Source: Pseudopyrenochaeta lycopersici (Eukaryota; Ascomycota; Dothideomycetes; Pleosporales; Pseudopyrenochaetaceae). From it: a stretch of DNA of 64,000 nucleotides. The notes under the pieces are model-generated. The model saw only the letters and a program-made list of their open reading frames with translations, did not search any database and was not told where the DNA came from. Where the stretch lies: positions 310,001 to 374,000 of the forward strand of contig NHZP01000020.1 in the NCBI GenBank assembly GCA_003313425.1, in the 5' to 3' direction. The position numbers and the translations under genes were made by a program. Below are positions 23,591-33,047 of this stretch, in pieces (the first letter of the stretch is position 1; every line of letters begins with the position of its first letter).

Positions 23591-25678
23591 TCAATTCTTC
23601 TCCCTCTTGAATATTCGTTCGAGGGTTAGTTTCAACTTATACTTGTACCAATCGCCTTTCCTCTTCAACCCAAAACCCTCCTTGTTGTCGACTGACCGCC
23701 TCCTTTCCTCTTTCCTACTCTCTTTGCTCTTACTTCGCTCACGCTTCTTCTCTTGCTTCTTCTTCCGCTCATTCATAACGAACATGCTGGTCGGACGTGC
23801 TTTGAGTCCGGGCCCTTCGGTAATGCCGGAGTCCCATAAGCCTGCAGTTGTCACAGGATTGTAGGCGGATTGCGTCTTCCTGGCACGTTCCGGATCCGGA
23901 AGCGGTGGAGAGAGCAGTGGCGGAGAAAGTAAAGGCGCAGAATGTAGAGCGGTAGGCCTTACAACATCTGAGGGTGGTATAGTGATAGGCGACGGTATTG
24001 TAGGCAGACTAGGTCTCGATCTGTCTTCAGCGACGGATGTATCAGTAGAGGTTGGGTCGGTAGCTGACGGGAAAGCTAATTCTTTAATCCGGAGCAACTC
24101 CCCACTACGCTTAGTTTGTCTCTCTTCTTCCGTCTCTGGAAGTGCCTGATCTTCGAAAGCAAGACCGTAACGCTTTCGCATGCTACCAGTCAGGTTACGG
24201 AACTGGGCGTTACCAGTGGAGTTAGCACGACGTGACCGTGTCTTCGCGACGGGAGAGGCGCTTGGTGTTGTATTGGTTGATACGGGGGATGCATAGGACT
24301 CAGTGAAGCTCATACTCCGAGGAAGTCGATCTGTACCGCTTCTGAACAACTTTGGAAAAGAGGGACGGTTATCACCGATGGTCGATGCTGGCGATGTGGA
24401 CCGAGGGGAATCAATACGTGACATGGAGACTGCGCGGTGGTTTGGTGCACGAAAAGTAGCAGACGTGTTCAATGAAGGACTCGAGGAATTGGTATCTGTT
24501 GAGCCAAAGTTTTGAGAAGCGATCCAAATGCCGGACGCCACAATAAAGCGTCGAAGTGCATCATTAGTCTCGATTGGAAGAGACGTCTTTGCATTGTCCA
24601 AGAAAGAATCCATATCAATGGTTGAAGGAGTCATGATAGGCGATTGGGCTTCCGAAAAGTTACTTGGCGTAGGTGGTGATGTTGCTGAGGGCATGGCGTA
24701 GGAATCCATAACATCTATGCGAGTTCGAGTCATTTTTGCAATTATTGGATGGCGCCTCGAATTAGAGCTTATCGTGCTGAACGTGTACTTTTTATCATCT
24801 TGCCCTGGCGGAAATGAGGGCGAGGGTTGCGGCGTGGTCGACGTCCCAGACATTCGCCGCGTATGAGATGGCTTCAGAACCCATCTTGCTTTCAGAGCCA
24901 GACCATGATCGTCCGTAGTATTGAACTCATAGCCTCCGTTGGGCATGCTGCTAACCTCCCAGCCTCTTGTGCCATCGTCCATGCATATCTCTGTCTTCCC
25001 AGCACCGCCCTTCTCGCACCTTGCAGTGCTTATGACGGCCATGACTTCTCGAGACCCCCAGCACTCAGCGTCCGACTTTGCTTCCTCATCCTTGCTACTG
25101 TACGCCTCTGCTTTAACAATCAATAGGTCGTTCGGCCCCAGTCTCTCCTTGGTGTGGAAGGTTCGAGCAAGGCGCCTCGTAGATGGCTGAGGAAGGAGCG
25201 AAAAGGGGATGACTTCATAGACAGGCTTCGGGCGCTGTGACGCAATCACTTGGTGCAGCTGTAAAAGAACCTTTGGGCGTATGTGTAGCTTCGAGCGAAG
25301 GTTTACCGGCTGTGCAGGTTTGGCGATGAGGTAGGAAGTCTTGGAGCGAGGGAAGCGCTTCTTTAGCCGCTCATTGGTGGCACTGCTGCCAGAGGATCCA
25401 GGTCTTGAAGGACTGGGTGAATTTGTAGCATCATCGTGCGCTGCAGTCATGACATGCTTCTGTCGTGTCGGGGTGCCAGGGGCGTCAGGCGTAGATTCGA
25501 GTGGACCTGTGCCTTGCGGTGTGGGTGAGGGTGACTGCTTGCGGAGGTAAGAGCCGAGAATGGCAAGAGGCATCTGGGCGAGGAAGGAGACATGGTTTGT
25601 GGGCGTTGCTTCGCGGTGTGGTGGTGAGAAGTCAGGGCCATGTTTGGCTGCGGCATCCGCTGTCGACATCAGCAGCAT
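23591..25678 (-). CDS. Unrecognised 695-residue Ser/Pro-rich fungal protein
   Basis: One uninterrupted frame from ATG at 25678 to a stop at 23591. The N-terminal 130 residues are low-complexity (Ser, Pro, Thr). A more ordered region at about 130-320 holds RSKLHIRPKVLLQLHQVI, KPVYEVIPFSLLP, GPNDLLIVKAEAY and GWEVSSMPNGGYEF, then ALKARWVLK, KYTFSTISSNSRRHPIIAKMTRTRIDVMDSY. That ordered part reads like a beta-rich domain. Past it lies a Ser/Thr/Pro-rich stretch. The end is strongly basic and coiled (NERKKKQEKKRERSKSKESRKEE) and finishes with WYKYKLKLTLERIFKREKN. No signal peptide or membrane span is visible. I cannot name a family. The length and codon-like composition make it a real gene; the start could be the ATG three codons further in. 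Confidence 0.8.
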   Translation of the reverse strand: MLLMSTADAAAKHGPDFSPPHREATPTNHVSFLAQMPLAILGSYLRKQSPSPTPQGTGPLESTPDAPGTPTRQKHVMTAAHDDATNSPSPSRPGSSGSSATNERLKKRFPRSKTSYLIAKPAQPVNLRSKLHIRPKVLLQLHQVIASQRPKPVYEVIPFSLLPQPSTRRLARTFHTKERLGPNDLLIVKAEAYSSKDEEAKSDAECWGSREVMAVISTARCEKGGAGKTEICMDDGTRGWEVSSMPNGGYEFNTTDDHGLALKARWVLKPSHTRRMSGTSTTPQPSPSFPPGQDDKKYTFSTISSNSRRHPIIAKMTRTRIDVMDSYAMPSATSPPTPSNFSEAQSPIMTPSTIDMDSFLDNAKTSLPIETNDALRRFIVASGIWIASQNFGSTDTNSSSPSLNTSATFRAPNHRAVSMSRIDSPRSTSPASTIGDNRPSFPKLFRSGTDRLPRSMSFTESYASPVSTNTTPSASPVAKTRSRRANSTGNAQFRNLTGSMRKRYGLAFEDQALPETEEERQTKRSGELLRIKELAFPSATDPTSTDTSVAEDRSRPSLPTIPSPITIPPSDVVRPTALHSAPLLSPPLLSPPLPDPERARKTQSAYNPVTTAGLWDSGITEGPGLKARPTSMFVMNERKKKQEKKRERSKSKESRKEERRRSVDNKEGFGLKRKGDWYKYKLKLTLERIFKREKN

Positions 25679-27119
25679 AGCTCCCGCTACGGTGTAGGGC
25701 TTGACATGCTGGGACGTCTATTAGTACACAGGCAAAACACAGCGAAGACGGGACGGCGAGTAGAGAGGACGCCATGTTCCTTATGAGTCTGGTGGAAGGG
25801 CTGTGCGCTGAAGTTTGAGAGGATGCCCCTCTGGTCAAGCGTAATACACGCCAAATGCCAGGGCTGACTTACAAGCCACAGCTAGCAGGAGCTGACTTTG
25901 TGCAGGGGTGGAGAGCCAATTATGCGTTTACAAGCGAACGTCGATGGCGGGTGGCCTCAGGCTGTGGGCGAAGACGATATTTGAAGAAGAAGATCTTAGA
26001 AATGTCTTTTGGCTCTGGCGTATAGCGGACGAGGCATTCTTCTTGTCCGCCGCATTGCGCGTGCACGAGGCACAGAGGCAAGCCGGCAAGGTTAACGGCC
26101 CCGGTCCCGTTAGCGTATCGCGATGCTCAAACAGCGACACGAACGCATGCGGCAAAGGGCCTGGCACAGACGCCGGGTTGATTGGATCATCTTGTTGGTT
26201 TCATGCACATGTGGCTAGACTTTCGCTTCATACGCTTCTTCATCTGCTGGCCGCTTGGCTCGGGGGCTTGTTCAGCTGCTCGGCAACCGATGACAATGTC
26301 AACACTGGTTGCTGGGCTGCTTACCATGGACGACACCAGCGAGCATTGTGCTGACTGGAGCGAGGCCCGCATCGAGTTAGTGGCCGGTGAAATGAGGAGA
26401 GCGAGCAAGACATCAAAGCCGCGCACCTCCGGCTGGTGGTCATTTCAGACCAGCATGGCTATACGCAAACGTACGCCGCGTAGACACGGCGTATTTGTCG
26501 TATGCATACTTGTCCTCGACGATTTCTCTTGATTGGCTCCTTTGTGCGTGCCGTTTCAGCCGGGAGCGAACAACACACCTCAAGGCGGAATACCAAAGAA
26601 AACACCAACGTTCGCACTGGGGGATCGTAATAGACACCAAGCAGCTGACACCGAGCTTGGGAAGCTTAACAGACAAGCCCACAGTCAGGTTGATGGGCAA
26701 GTAGGGCAGCTAATTAGGGAAACTCGCTCGACCACGGCAGTGCGGGTAGTTTGCACAAGCAACAATAGTTGCGCTCACCGACACCACATCACGCCGCCGA
26801 GCGTTGCGTCTATTCTGCATGCCCTGTTCCACTTCAAGATCTCCTGCAAGCTCTCTTTGCTTCTAGACGAGGCCCTTACCCTGGACGGTTATCCGATCGG
26901 TTCCGTCGAGCTCCGTCTTCCGCGCCTCAAAATCTCTTCAATCAGGCCGAGGCCGAGCTCTCGTCAGCTGAACGACAAATACAGCATTTGTCCTGGCCAC
27001 CGCCCAAACCGGATGAACACAAGCTCCGAATTTCGTACAATACCCTATCGGACAGCTCTTACGGACGAAAGAGGCTCAATAATACCCTCATTGGCCATAT
27101 TAGGACATCTGAAGCAGCC
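25679..27119. promoter_or_regulatory. Divergent intergenic region
   Basis: About 1.4 kb between the unrecognised 695-residue gene (minus) and the SET-domain gene (plus). Overlapping short frames on both strands show no motif. It must hold both promoters. Confidence 0.5.
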
Positions 27120-29328
27120 ATGTTTTCACATAATCATCAGCCCACCACTGTGGACCAGACGTCTCACAGGCGTCAGAAGTTGAGCCAAGACTTCAGCACA
27201 CATCCATTGTCTGAGAATCTTGTAGCATGGTTCACTCAGAATGGAGGGTCAATCAATTCTAACGTTCAGATTGTCTACAGTGACTCGCATGGCTTCCACA
27301 TGCGAGTTACAAGCCCACTGAATTCATCAGTCGTGGCATCCTGTCCGTTGAAACTTACACTCTCAAGTCTCAATCTAGACCCAACTCAGAAAGAAGTGTT
27401 GCATGTTGAGAGCCCGTTGCAGCAATGTCGAGGAAGAATACCTGATCACATACTGACTTATTTGCTCTTGATTGAGCAGCGCAAGAAGGCCAAAAACTCG
27501 CCATGGCACACTTACATTGCCTGCTTACCAGGGCCAGAGAGCATGACTACGCCGCTTTGGTTCAACGAGGAAGATACATCTTTTCTCGCTGGCACAGGTT
27601 TGGCGCCCGCCGCCAGAGAGCGTAAAGATGATATGTTTAGACAGTGGGAGCAGGCTACCAGTCTTATCAGAGAGCTTGGGATTGGCCTGGCTGACGAGAT
27701 TGATTTGTAAGTTTGCCTGTGGTTCCAATTATGCCTGGCATGCAGAGATCGTGTCAACCAAATTGCCCGAAAACAAGCTCAAAGAAGACTATGCATTAGT
27801 TCTCAGTCGTGGCTTGAGTGGGAGAACACATGAGTTCGAGTCTGGTTAGGTCAAGTCAATACGAGAGTACGCCTACAACAGACACTGGCAGACCATATCT
27901 TCTCGTTTAATAGGCGGCTTGCTGACCTGCGTCAGCAAATCATTTTTATGGGCAGCCACAATTTTCACCTCGCGCGCCTTTATCTCCACACACATTCTAC
28001 CAGGGCGAGAAACAATACCCCTACTCTTTCCAGTAGTTGATATACTAAATCATTCTGTCTCTGCCAAGGTAGAATGGGAGTTTCAACCGCATGCTTCGTT
28101 TGCCCTGAAATGTCTCGAAGGGGAAACTCTCGAAGCTGGACAAGAGCTTTTCAACAACTACGCGCCAAAGCAGAACGATGAGCTGCTCCTCGGGTATGGG
28201 TTCTGCCTCCAAGACAACCCAATCGAGCAGTTCGCTTTGAAGATTGCCTTTCCACCTATACTGCATGAGTATGCACAAGAGACAGGTTTATTAAAGCCTG
28301 AGAATGTGCCATTTGGTATGTCGCCATCATTCTTGGATACAGACTCGAATACAGAACAGCACTTTTTGCGACCCAGACACCATCCGTTCGGACGTTATGA
28401 GAACCAGATCCCATTCTTCCGCGGTGTACCTCCGTATATCGTACATCTTTTCTTTGTCCAGACTATGCTAGCTCTTGATCAGGATGTTCGTAGGATCAAT
28501 GTTGAATACCCAGGCGTACAAATAACTCTACAGGTCTTAGTCCTTTTACACCAGGCCATCGAGCAGAGATGCCACAACCTCCCTTTACACTTTCACCAGG
28601 GACCCAAGAATGAGAACCAAAAATATGCAAAAGTATACCGTGATGGGCAAGCAAAAATCATCCATGCAATCCGGAACGAACTTAAAGCCGTTATCGATAG
28701 AATACGTGTTTCGAGAGGCAAATTGCCGCCTGAAACTCCCGTCTTGCTCTCTGTATCTGATGCTCTTACCACTTTTGAGTATGAGTTCCCTAAGCAAGCA
28801 GAGAAGTTCAAAAAGGGCCTTGATAAACACAATCTCCAAGGCCCTGGAGACGAGGGCGTCATCTGGACATTGCTTCTTACGGTCTTCATCTCCCTCATGT
28901 CAACCACGCTCGAAAAAGACAACAGCCTAGTATCCGCTTGGCTCCGCAACCTATTCTCGCGCTACCCAATTCCTCCGCTAGAAGACGGCATCGAAGACGC
29001 TGAAACATACACTTTTGTAGACGAGAACCTCGGCGACTTTCTGCATCTCCCGTCTTCCGACCCGGACGCTACGCCTACCGATATCCTCGATGATCTGGGC
29101 CTCACATTTGTCAATCAACCAATGGGAAACTCACTGCCGGTCTTTGTCAGCGGGAAGACGGAGCATCTGGGAGTGAGGATCATCATGTGGGCGATGAAAG
29201 TTGCGGAGCAGGAAATCTTTCCTGTCTTTGAAGATGGCGCCGTGAAGAAATGCTTGTACGCTCGGCCTTGGAGGGAGAATGGGGATCGGAGTGATGAAGA
29301 ATGGCTATATGAAGACGTTGAAGTGTAA
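27120..29328 (+). CDS. SET-domain protein lysine methyltransferase (Rubisco-LSMT/SETD3/SETD6/Rkm type)
   Basis: Predicted S-adenosylmethionine-dependent protein methyltransferase of the LSMT-like SET group, whose yeast members modify ribosomal proteins and elongation factors. The simplest model is two exons, 27120-27706 and 27936-29328, with a 229-base intron, giving 659 residues. The first exon holds LSENLVAWFTQNGGSIN, the split-SET start, and the helical insert with SPWHTYIACLPGPESMTTPLWFNEED. The second begins KSFLWAATIFTSRAF and has VVDILNHS (Asn234-His235) and NNYAPKQNDELLLGYGF (Tyr271, Tyr283), the SAM-binding and catalytic signatures. A long helical C-terminus follows, as in the LSMT substrate-binding domain. 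The splice between 27707 and 27935 is uncertain because other in-frame exon pieces are possible there. Start: ATG beginning MFSHNHQ; upstream frame is open but has no better ATG. Confidence 0.87.
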
Positions 29329-30038
29329 ATGGTTAGACAGTTGAGATAACGAGTGCAGCCTGTATATCGAACCGATGCATCGACGTTCCGCTTTGGTCTA
29401 CAAGGCTACACTCTAGTGCGATGTGAAGATCATAATACCTCCTCTTCAGTCATATCGGTGCATACTTGCGCTGTATAATCATTCGAGTAAGGCGCCTCAA
29501 AAATGATGAAATGCAGAGCTTGATCAACGAAGTCTTCAAACATGGCAAGGAGATGCATCATAAAAGCTGGATGATCAAGATGAGAAAGGAAAATGGAAAC
29601 TCCGTTGCGAACGCTAAGAAACAGAGCGTGATACAAACAAACGCTACGAATAATCTCCACTGACCCTCCCGCATCCATAATCATCAATAACAGGTACTAA
29701 AACAAAAACGAAGGGTAACCAAATGCTGGACTTCCGCCTTTAATGAACCGCCATCATAGCTCAACACTGTTGCCAAAACATCAGGGATACTTGGGTATGC
29801 GTCACTACCGGGTGTGTAGTGGATCTTATTGACTTTGGCGATGGCGGCAATCTCAACCTCATTCTCAAGCTTCTCGTACTCCTTGGTGTCGAGGGACACC
29901 TTCCAGTCAAGAGATGTAGCCCAAACACCTGGGCGTCTCTTGATACACGCTTGTAAAGAAGCCGACAGTCATCGTGACGGAGGTACGACCGCAATTTGCA
30001 TCATGAACGTAAGGGCTACAGTCCGTAGAAACACAGAC
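29329..30038. other. Convergent spacer between SET gene and BYS1 gene
   Basis: About 0.7 kb between two 3' ends. It holds one minus-strand open stretch (29684 to about 29960) that reads like protein but has no ATG; this is discussed as a finding. No gene is called. Confidence 0.4.
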
Positions 30039-33000
30039 TTAATCTTTCTGTTCGGCGGGATGTGCGTAGATAGCAGGATGGATGGTCTTCGCCCCACTGC
30101 AGACATCGTCGTCGGTTGTATAGTCAATGTCCTCGCCAATATCTTTCGCCAGTTGCTCTAGCAAATCCTCCGCCTTCTTACATGCGGCCTCAGTGAAGCC
30201 CACACAATAAGGCAGCACGCAAACCTTTTTTCCTGCATGCTTTGAAGAGGTAGCTGGGGACTTCGAGAGAATAGTCTGGACTATAGCAGGAACCGTAGCA
30301 TTGCGAGCTCCTAAATGCTTACCGCATACATCTTCATCATCAGTGTGGTCTTCAGGGTGGTCTTGGTCTTTAGATATTTGTTCGAAGAGGTCCTCGAGTT
30401 TTCCACATGCCTTTTTGCTCAGGTGGTTGGCCGTGCAGACGGGCGTGATGCAGATATTCGGCCTTCCATGTCTCTGCGATCTGGATTTCGGTGAAATACG
30501 TCGGGCCATCAGAAATGTGTGACAGACGTCGTCGTCCGTGGTCCAGTCGATGAACTCTTTATCCTTCTCATCAAGTCTTGCCTCAGCTTCATCACAGTTT
30601 ACCCCAGGCTGGGCTGGTTCGCACCAAGGCAAGATGCAGCGTTTCTGGGGAACCAACCTGTGTGTTGTAGAGTTATTGACACCATGTAAGACAGCAGGCT
30701 TGTTGGAATCTGGGTAAGCCCTTTTCAATTCAGCCTTGACCTGGTTACAATCGATTCCGCGGAAGAAATCCTTGTATTCCCGCTCGCAGAGGTGAGGATA
30801 TATCTCCTTTGCATAGACTTTCGATGCTTCTTCGTCACAATCAGGGATACCAGGATGGTATCTGCGGACAATATCGCAGAGAGGCGATACAACCGTCGCG
30901 CTTTTAACAGTCTGAGTGGTAGTAGGCTCGTGCTTCGCAGCTTCAAGTTGTAGAACTTTACTGAGTGGAATCGTAGTTCGTGGCTTTGTCTGTACGCTGG
31001 TGTTGTTCCTATCCCTCAGGAGTGATACCCGCCTTGAGGGGTAGACAACCCTAGCCAAGCATTGATTCGGGACCGGTGTCTTGTCACAGGGGAATTTGTG
31101 GCAAGAGAGCTTCGTGCTAAAAACTTCCTCAACGTTCCTCGCTTGATAGGTTGGCTTGGGAGGTAATGGGTGTAGTTCCTCAATATAAGAGTTATGCGGC
31201 GGCGGGTACGGCTTCTTCGTAGCCTTGGGCGGCGAATATTGGGGTGGCGAGTACGGGTTTGTAGTGGTGTGCTTCGGCGGCGAATAATGGGGATGGTGGG
31301 GCTCGAACTTAGTAGGCTTTGGAGAAGGATAATACGAATCGATCCTAGTGTGCTTCGACGGGGGGTAATATTCTTCTGGATTTAGGTGTGTTGGCGCACC
31401 ATAGCCATTCCGAGTTGAGCTGGGTGGAGGGTAGTGCTGGTATGATGTTTGCTTGAGAGGCGCATGATACTCAGCTGTACGGCTCGGTGGGACATAATGT
31501 CCACCTGTCTGTTTGGGAGGCGGGTAATGCTCATCTTTATGCTTTGGAGGAGTATAATGTCCACCTGTAGGCTTTAGGGGCGGATAGTGCTCGTTCGTGT
31601 GTTTAGGAGGCACATAGGTTTTGTATGTGACCTTGGGAGGCGGGTAGTATTCTGTCATGTGCTTTGGGGGAGGAAGGTACTCGTTTGTGCTTTTGGGTTG
31701 AGGGTATTTCTCTACCGCTGTGTATTTGGGCGGAGGATAATGCCCAACTGGTGAGCTCTTTGGAGGGGAATAATGCTCAACCGGCGTGTGCTTGGGTGGA
31801 GGATAATGCTCGACCGTTGTTTGCTTGGGCGGAGGATAGTGCTCGACCGGTGTATGCTTGGGCGGAGGATAATGCTCGACCGGTGTGCTCTTGGGTGGAG
31901 GATAATGCCCAACTGGTGTGCTCTTTGGAGGGGAATAATGCTTAACCGGCGTGTGCTTGGGTGGAGGATAATGCTCGACCGGTGTGTGCTTTGGTGGAAA
32001 GTAATGTTCACCTGATGTATGCTTGGGAGGGGGATACTGAGGCCGGCTAATTGTCGGCTTTGGTGGCGCATATTGCTTCCCAGAAGTATGCTTGGGTGGT
32101 GCATAGTGTCCCTCGGAAGTGTGCTTGGGTGGCAGATAGTTCTCTATAGACGTGTGCTTAGGCGGTAGATAGTGTTTTTCCGGAGAATGTTTCGGGGGAG
32201 GATAGTTTTTCTGGGAGGTGTGCTTTGGAGGAAGATAGTGGCCTCCAATGGTATGCTTGGGGGGAGAATAGTGCTTCTCGGGGGTGTGCTTAGGTGGCGA
32301 CGGGTAGTACTCTTTCGACGTTTGTTTGGGGGCAGGATAATGAGGCTTGTTCGTCATTGGCTTTGGTGGATGATATGGCTGCTCTGGGGTGTGAGGTCGA
32401 GGCCCAGGTCCATACTTGCACTCCGAATGGGCAGGGTTCTTGACACAGCTAGTACCTTCCTCTTCGGGATCGTCCTCAGACTTGCTGTCGCATTCAGGAG
32501 TGCATTTAGGATAGTCGTGCGTGGGTTCGTGATAGATATGATGATAGTTGTAGCACTCCTGGATCTTATTGAAAGGCGTCAAATCTTTCGCAGGGGTCGT
32601 GCGTGCAGTATCGCAAAGCACCAACTCTATGTCATCCGTCGCGTCACACTGTCGGGTGGGAACGTCCGGCGTTTGGTATGGCCCGTGACAGGTGTGAAAG
32701 GCAAGGTTGTTGTCAAAAGCCCTCCCACGTACTGGAGAGAGATCGACCCAGATCTTGGAGTTGTCGGAGTTTTCGATCGAGTAAGCGAAGTTGATCTCAT
32801 CTTTGCCATTGTGTATACCGTTAGCCTGAGGAGAGATCTTGATGGCAACCCCAGGGTTGGTGACGGTGCCGTGACGCCAGGGTTCTTCGTAGCGGCCACC
32901 AGGATTGATGGGGACATTTTCAGTATGGGACGAGCCGACTTGTGGAATTGACCAGATGTAGACGTCATGAGGACAGTGATTGGTGACGATAGCCTTCGCC

Positions 33001-33047
33001 TGAGTAAGAGCCAGAAGTGCGCTCAAGGTGAGGGTGCGGCCCGTCAT
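30039..33047 (-). CDS. Secreted BYS1-domain protein with long proline-rich repeat and C-terminal cysteine modules
   Basis: A single-exon frame of 1002 residues. Residues 1-19 form a signal peptide (LTLSALLALTQAKA). Residues 20-145 match the BYS1 (Blastomyces yeast-phase-specific) domain, a thaumatin-like fold: IVTNHCPHDVYIWSIPQVGSS, then GGRYEEPWR, NPGVAIKIS, NFAYSIE and FHTCHGPYQ. Residues 150-212 are Cys-rich and acidic. Residues 215-637 consist of imperfect 10-12-residue units of the form HYPPPKHTPVE, recalling plant extensins. Residues 645-1002 hold a basic segment and at least three modules with spacing C-x4-C-x7-9-C-x23-26-C, each ending TDD[DE]DVC. No GPI or membrane anchor is seen at the C-terminus. 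Likely wall-bound or secreted; function is unknown. Known BYS1 proteins are usually only about 150-250 residues, so the extra 850 residues are unusual. Confidence 0.88.
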   Translation of the reverse strand: MTGRTLTLSALLALTQAKAIVTNHCPHDVYIWSIPQVGSSHTENVPINPGGRYEEPWRHGTVTNPGVAIKISPQANGIHNGKDEINFAYSIENSDNSKIWVDLSPVRGRAFDNNLAFHTCHGPYQTPDVPTRQCDATDDIELVLCDTARTTPAKDLTPFNKIQECYNYHHIYHEPTHDYPKCTPECDSKSEDDPEEEGTSCVKNPAHSECKYGPGPRPHTPEQPYHPPKPMTNKPHYPAPKQTSKEYYPSPPKHTPEKHYSPPKHTIGGHYLPPKHTSQKNYPPPKHSPEKHYLPPKHTSIENYLPPKHTSEGHYAPPKHTSGKQYAPPKPTISRPQYPPPKHTSGEHYFPPKHTPVEHYPPPKHTPVKHYSPPKSTPVGHYPPPKSTPVEHYPPPKHTPVEHYPPPKQTTVEHYPPPKHTPVEHYSPPKSSPVGHYPPPKYTAVEKYPQPKSTNEYLPPPKHMTEYYPPPKVTYKTYVPPKHTNEHYPPLKPTGGHYTPPKHKDEHYPPPKQTGGHYVPPSRTAEYHAPLKQTSYQHYPPPSSTRNGYGAPTHLNPEEYYPPSKHTRIDSYYPSPKPTKFEPHHPHYSPPKHTTTNPYSPPQYSPPKATKKPYPPPHNSYIEELHPLPPKPTYQARNVEEVFSTKLSCHKFPCDKTPVPNQCLARVVYPSRRVSLLRDRNNTSVQTKPRTTIPLSKVLQLEAAKHEPTTTQTVKSATVVSPLCDIVRRYHPGIPDCDEEASKVYAKEIYPHLCEREYKDFFRGIDCNQVKAELKRAYPDSNKPAVLHGVNNSTTHRLVPQKRCILPWCEPAQPGVNCDEAEARLDEKDKEFIDWTTDDDVCHTFLMARRISPKSRSQRHGRPNICITPVCTANHLSKKACGKLEDLFEQISKDQDHPEDHTDDEDVCGKHLGARNATVPAIVQTILSKSPATSSKHAGKKVCVLPYCVGFTEAACKKAEDLLEQLAKDIGEDIDYTTDDDVCSGAKTIHPAIYAHPAEQKD
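31137..32405 (-). repeat. Extensin-like coding repeat array (HYPPPKHTPVE units)
   Basis: About 420 residues of the BYS1 protein are built from roughly 33-base units encoding variants of [HY]-Y-x-P-P-K-[HSQ]-T-x-x-[EG]. Units are most alike in the centre (about 31740-32000, several HYPPPKHTPVE/HYPPPKSTPVG copies) and more diverged to both sides. This suggests expansion by unequal crossing-over or slippage from the middle. Lys-Pro-Tyr spacing fits a protein that could be O-mannosylated or tyrosine cross-linked. Confidence 0.9.

Noticed and set aside
31137..32405. Regularly spaced repeat that could be taken for a CRISPR-like array
   Set aside because: Units are contiguous coding repeats of about 33 bases with no unique spacers, inside one long reading frame of a eukaryotic gene.
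32172..32951. 260-residue plus-strand frame rich in Arg/Gly inside the BYS1 gene
   Set aside because: It is the antisense shadow of the proline repeat; it has no signal, domain or splice support.
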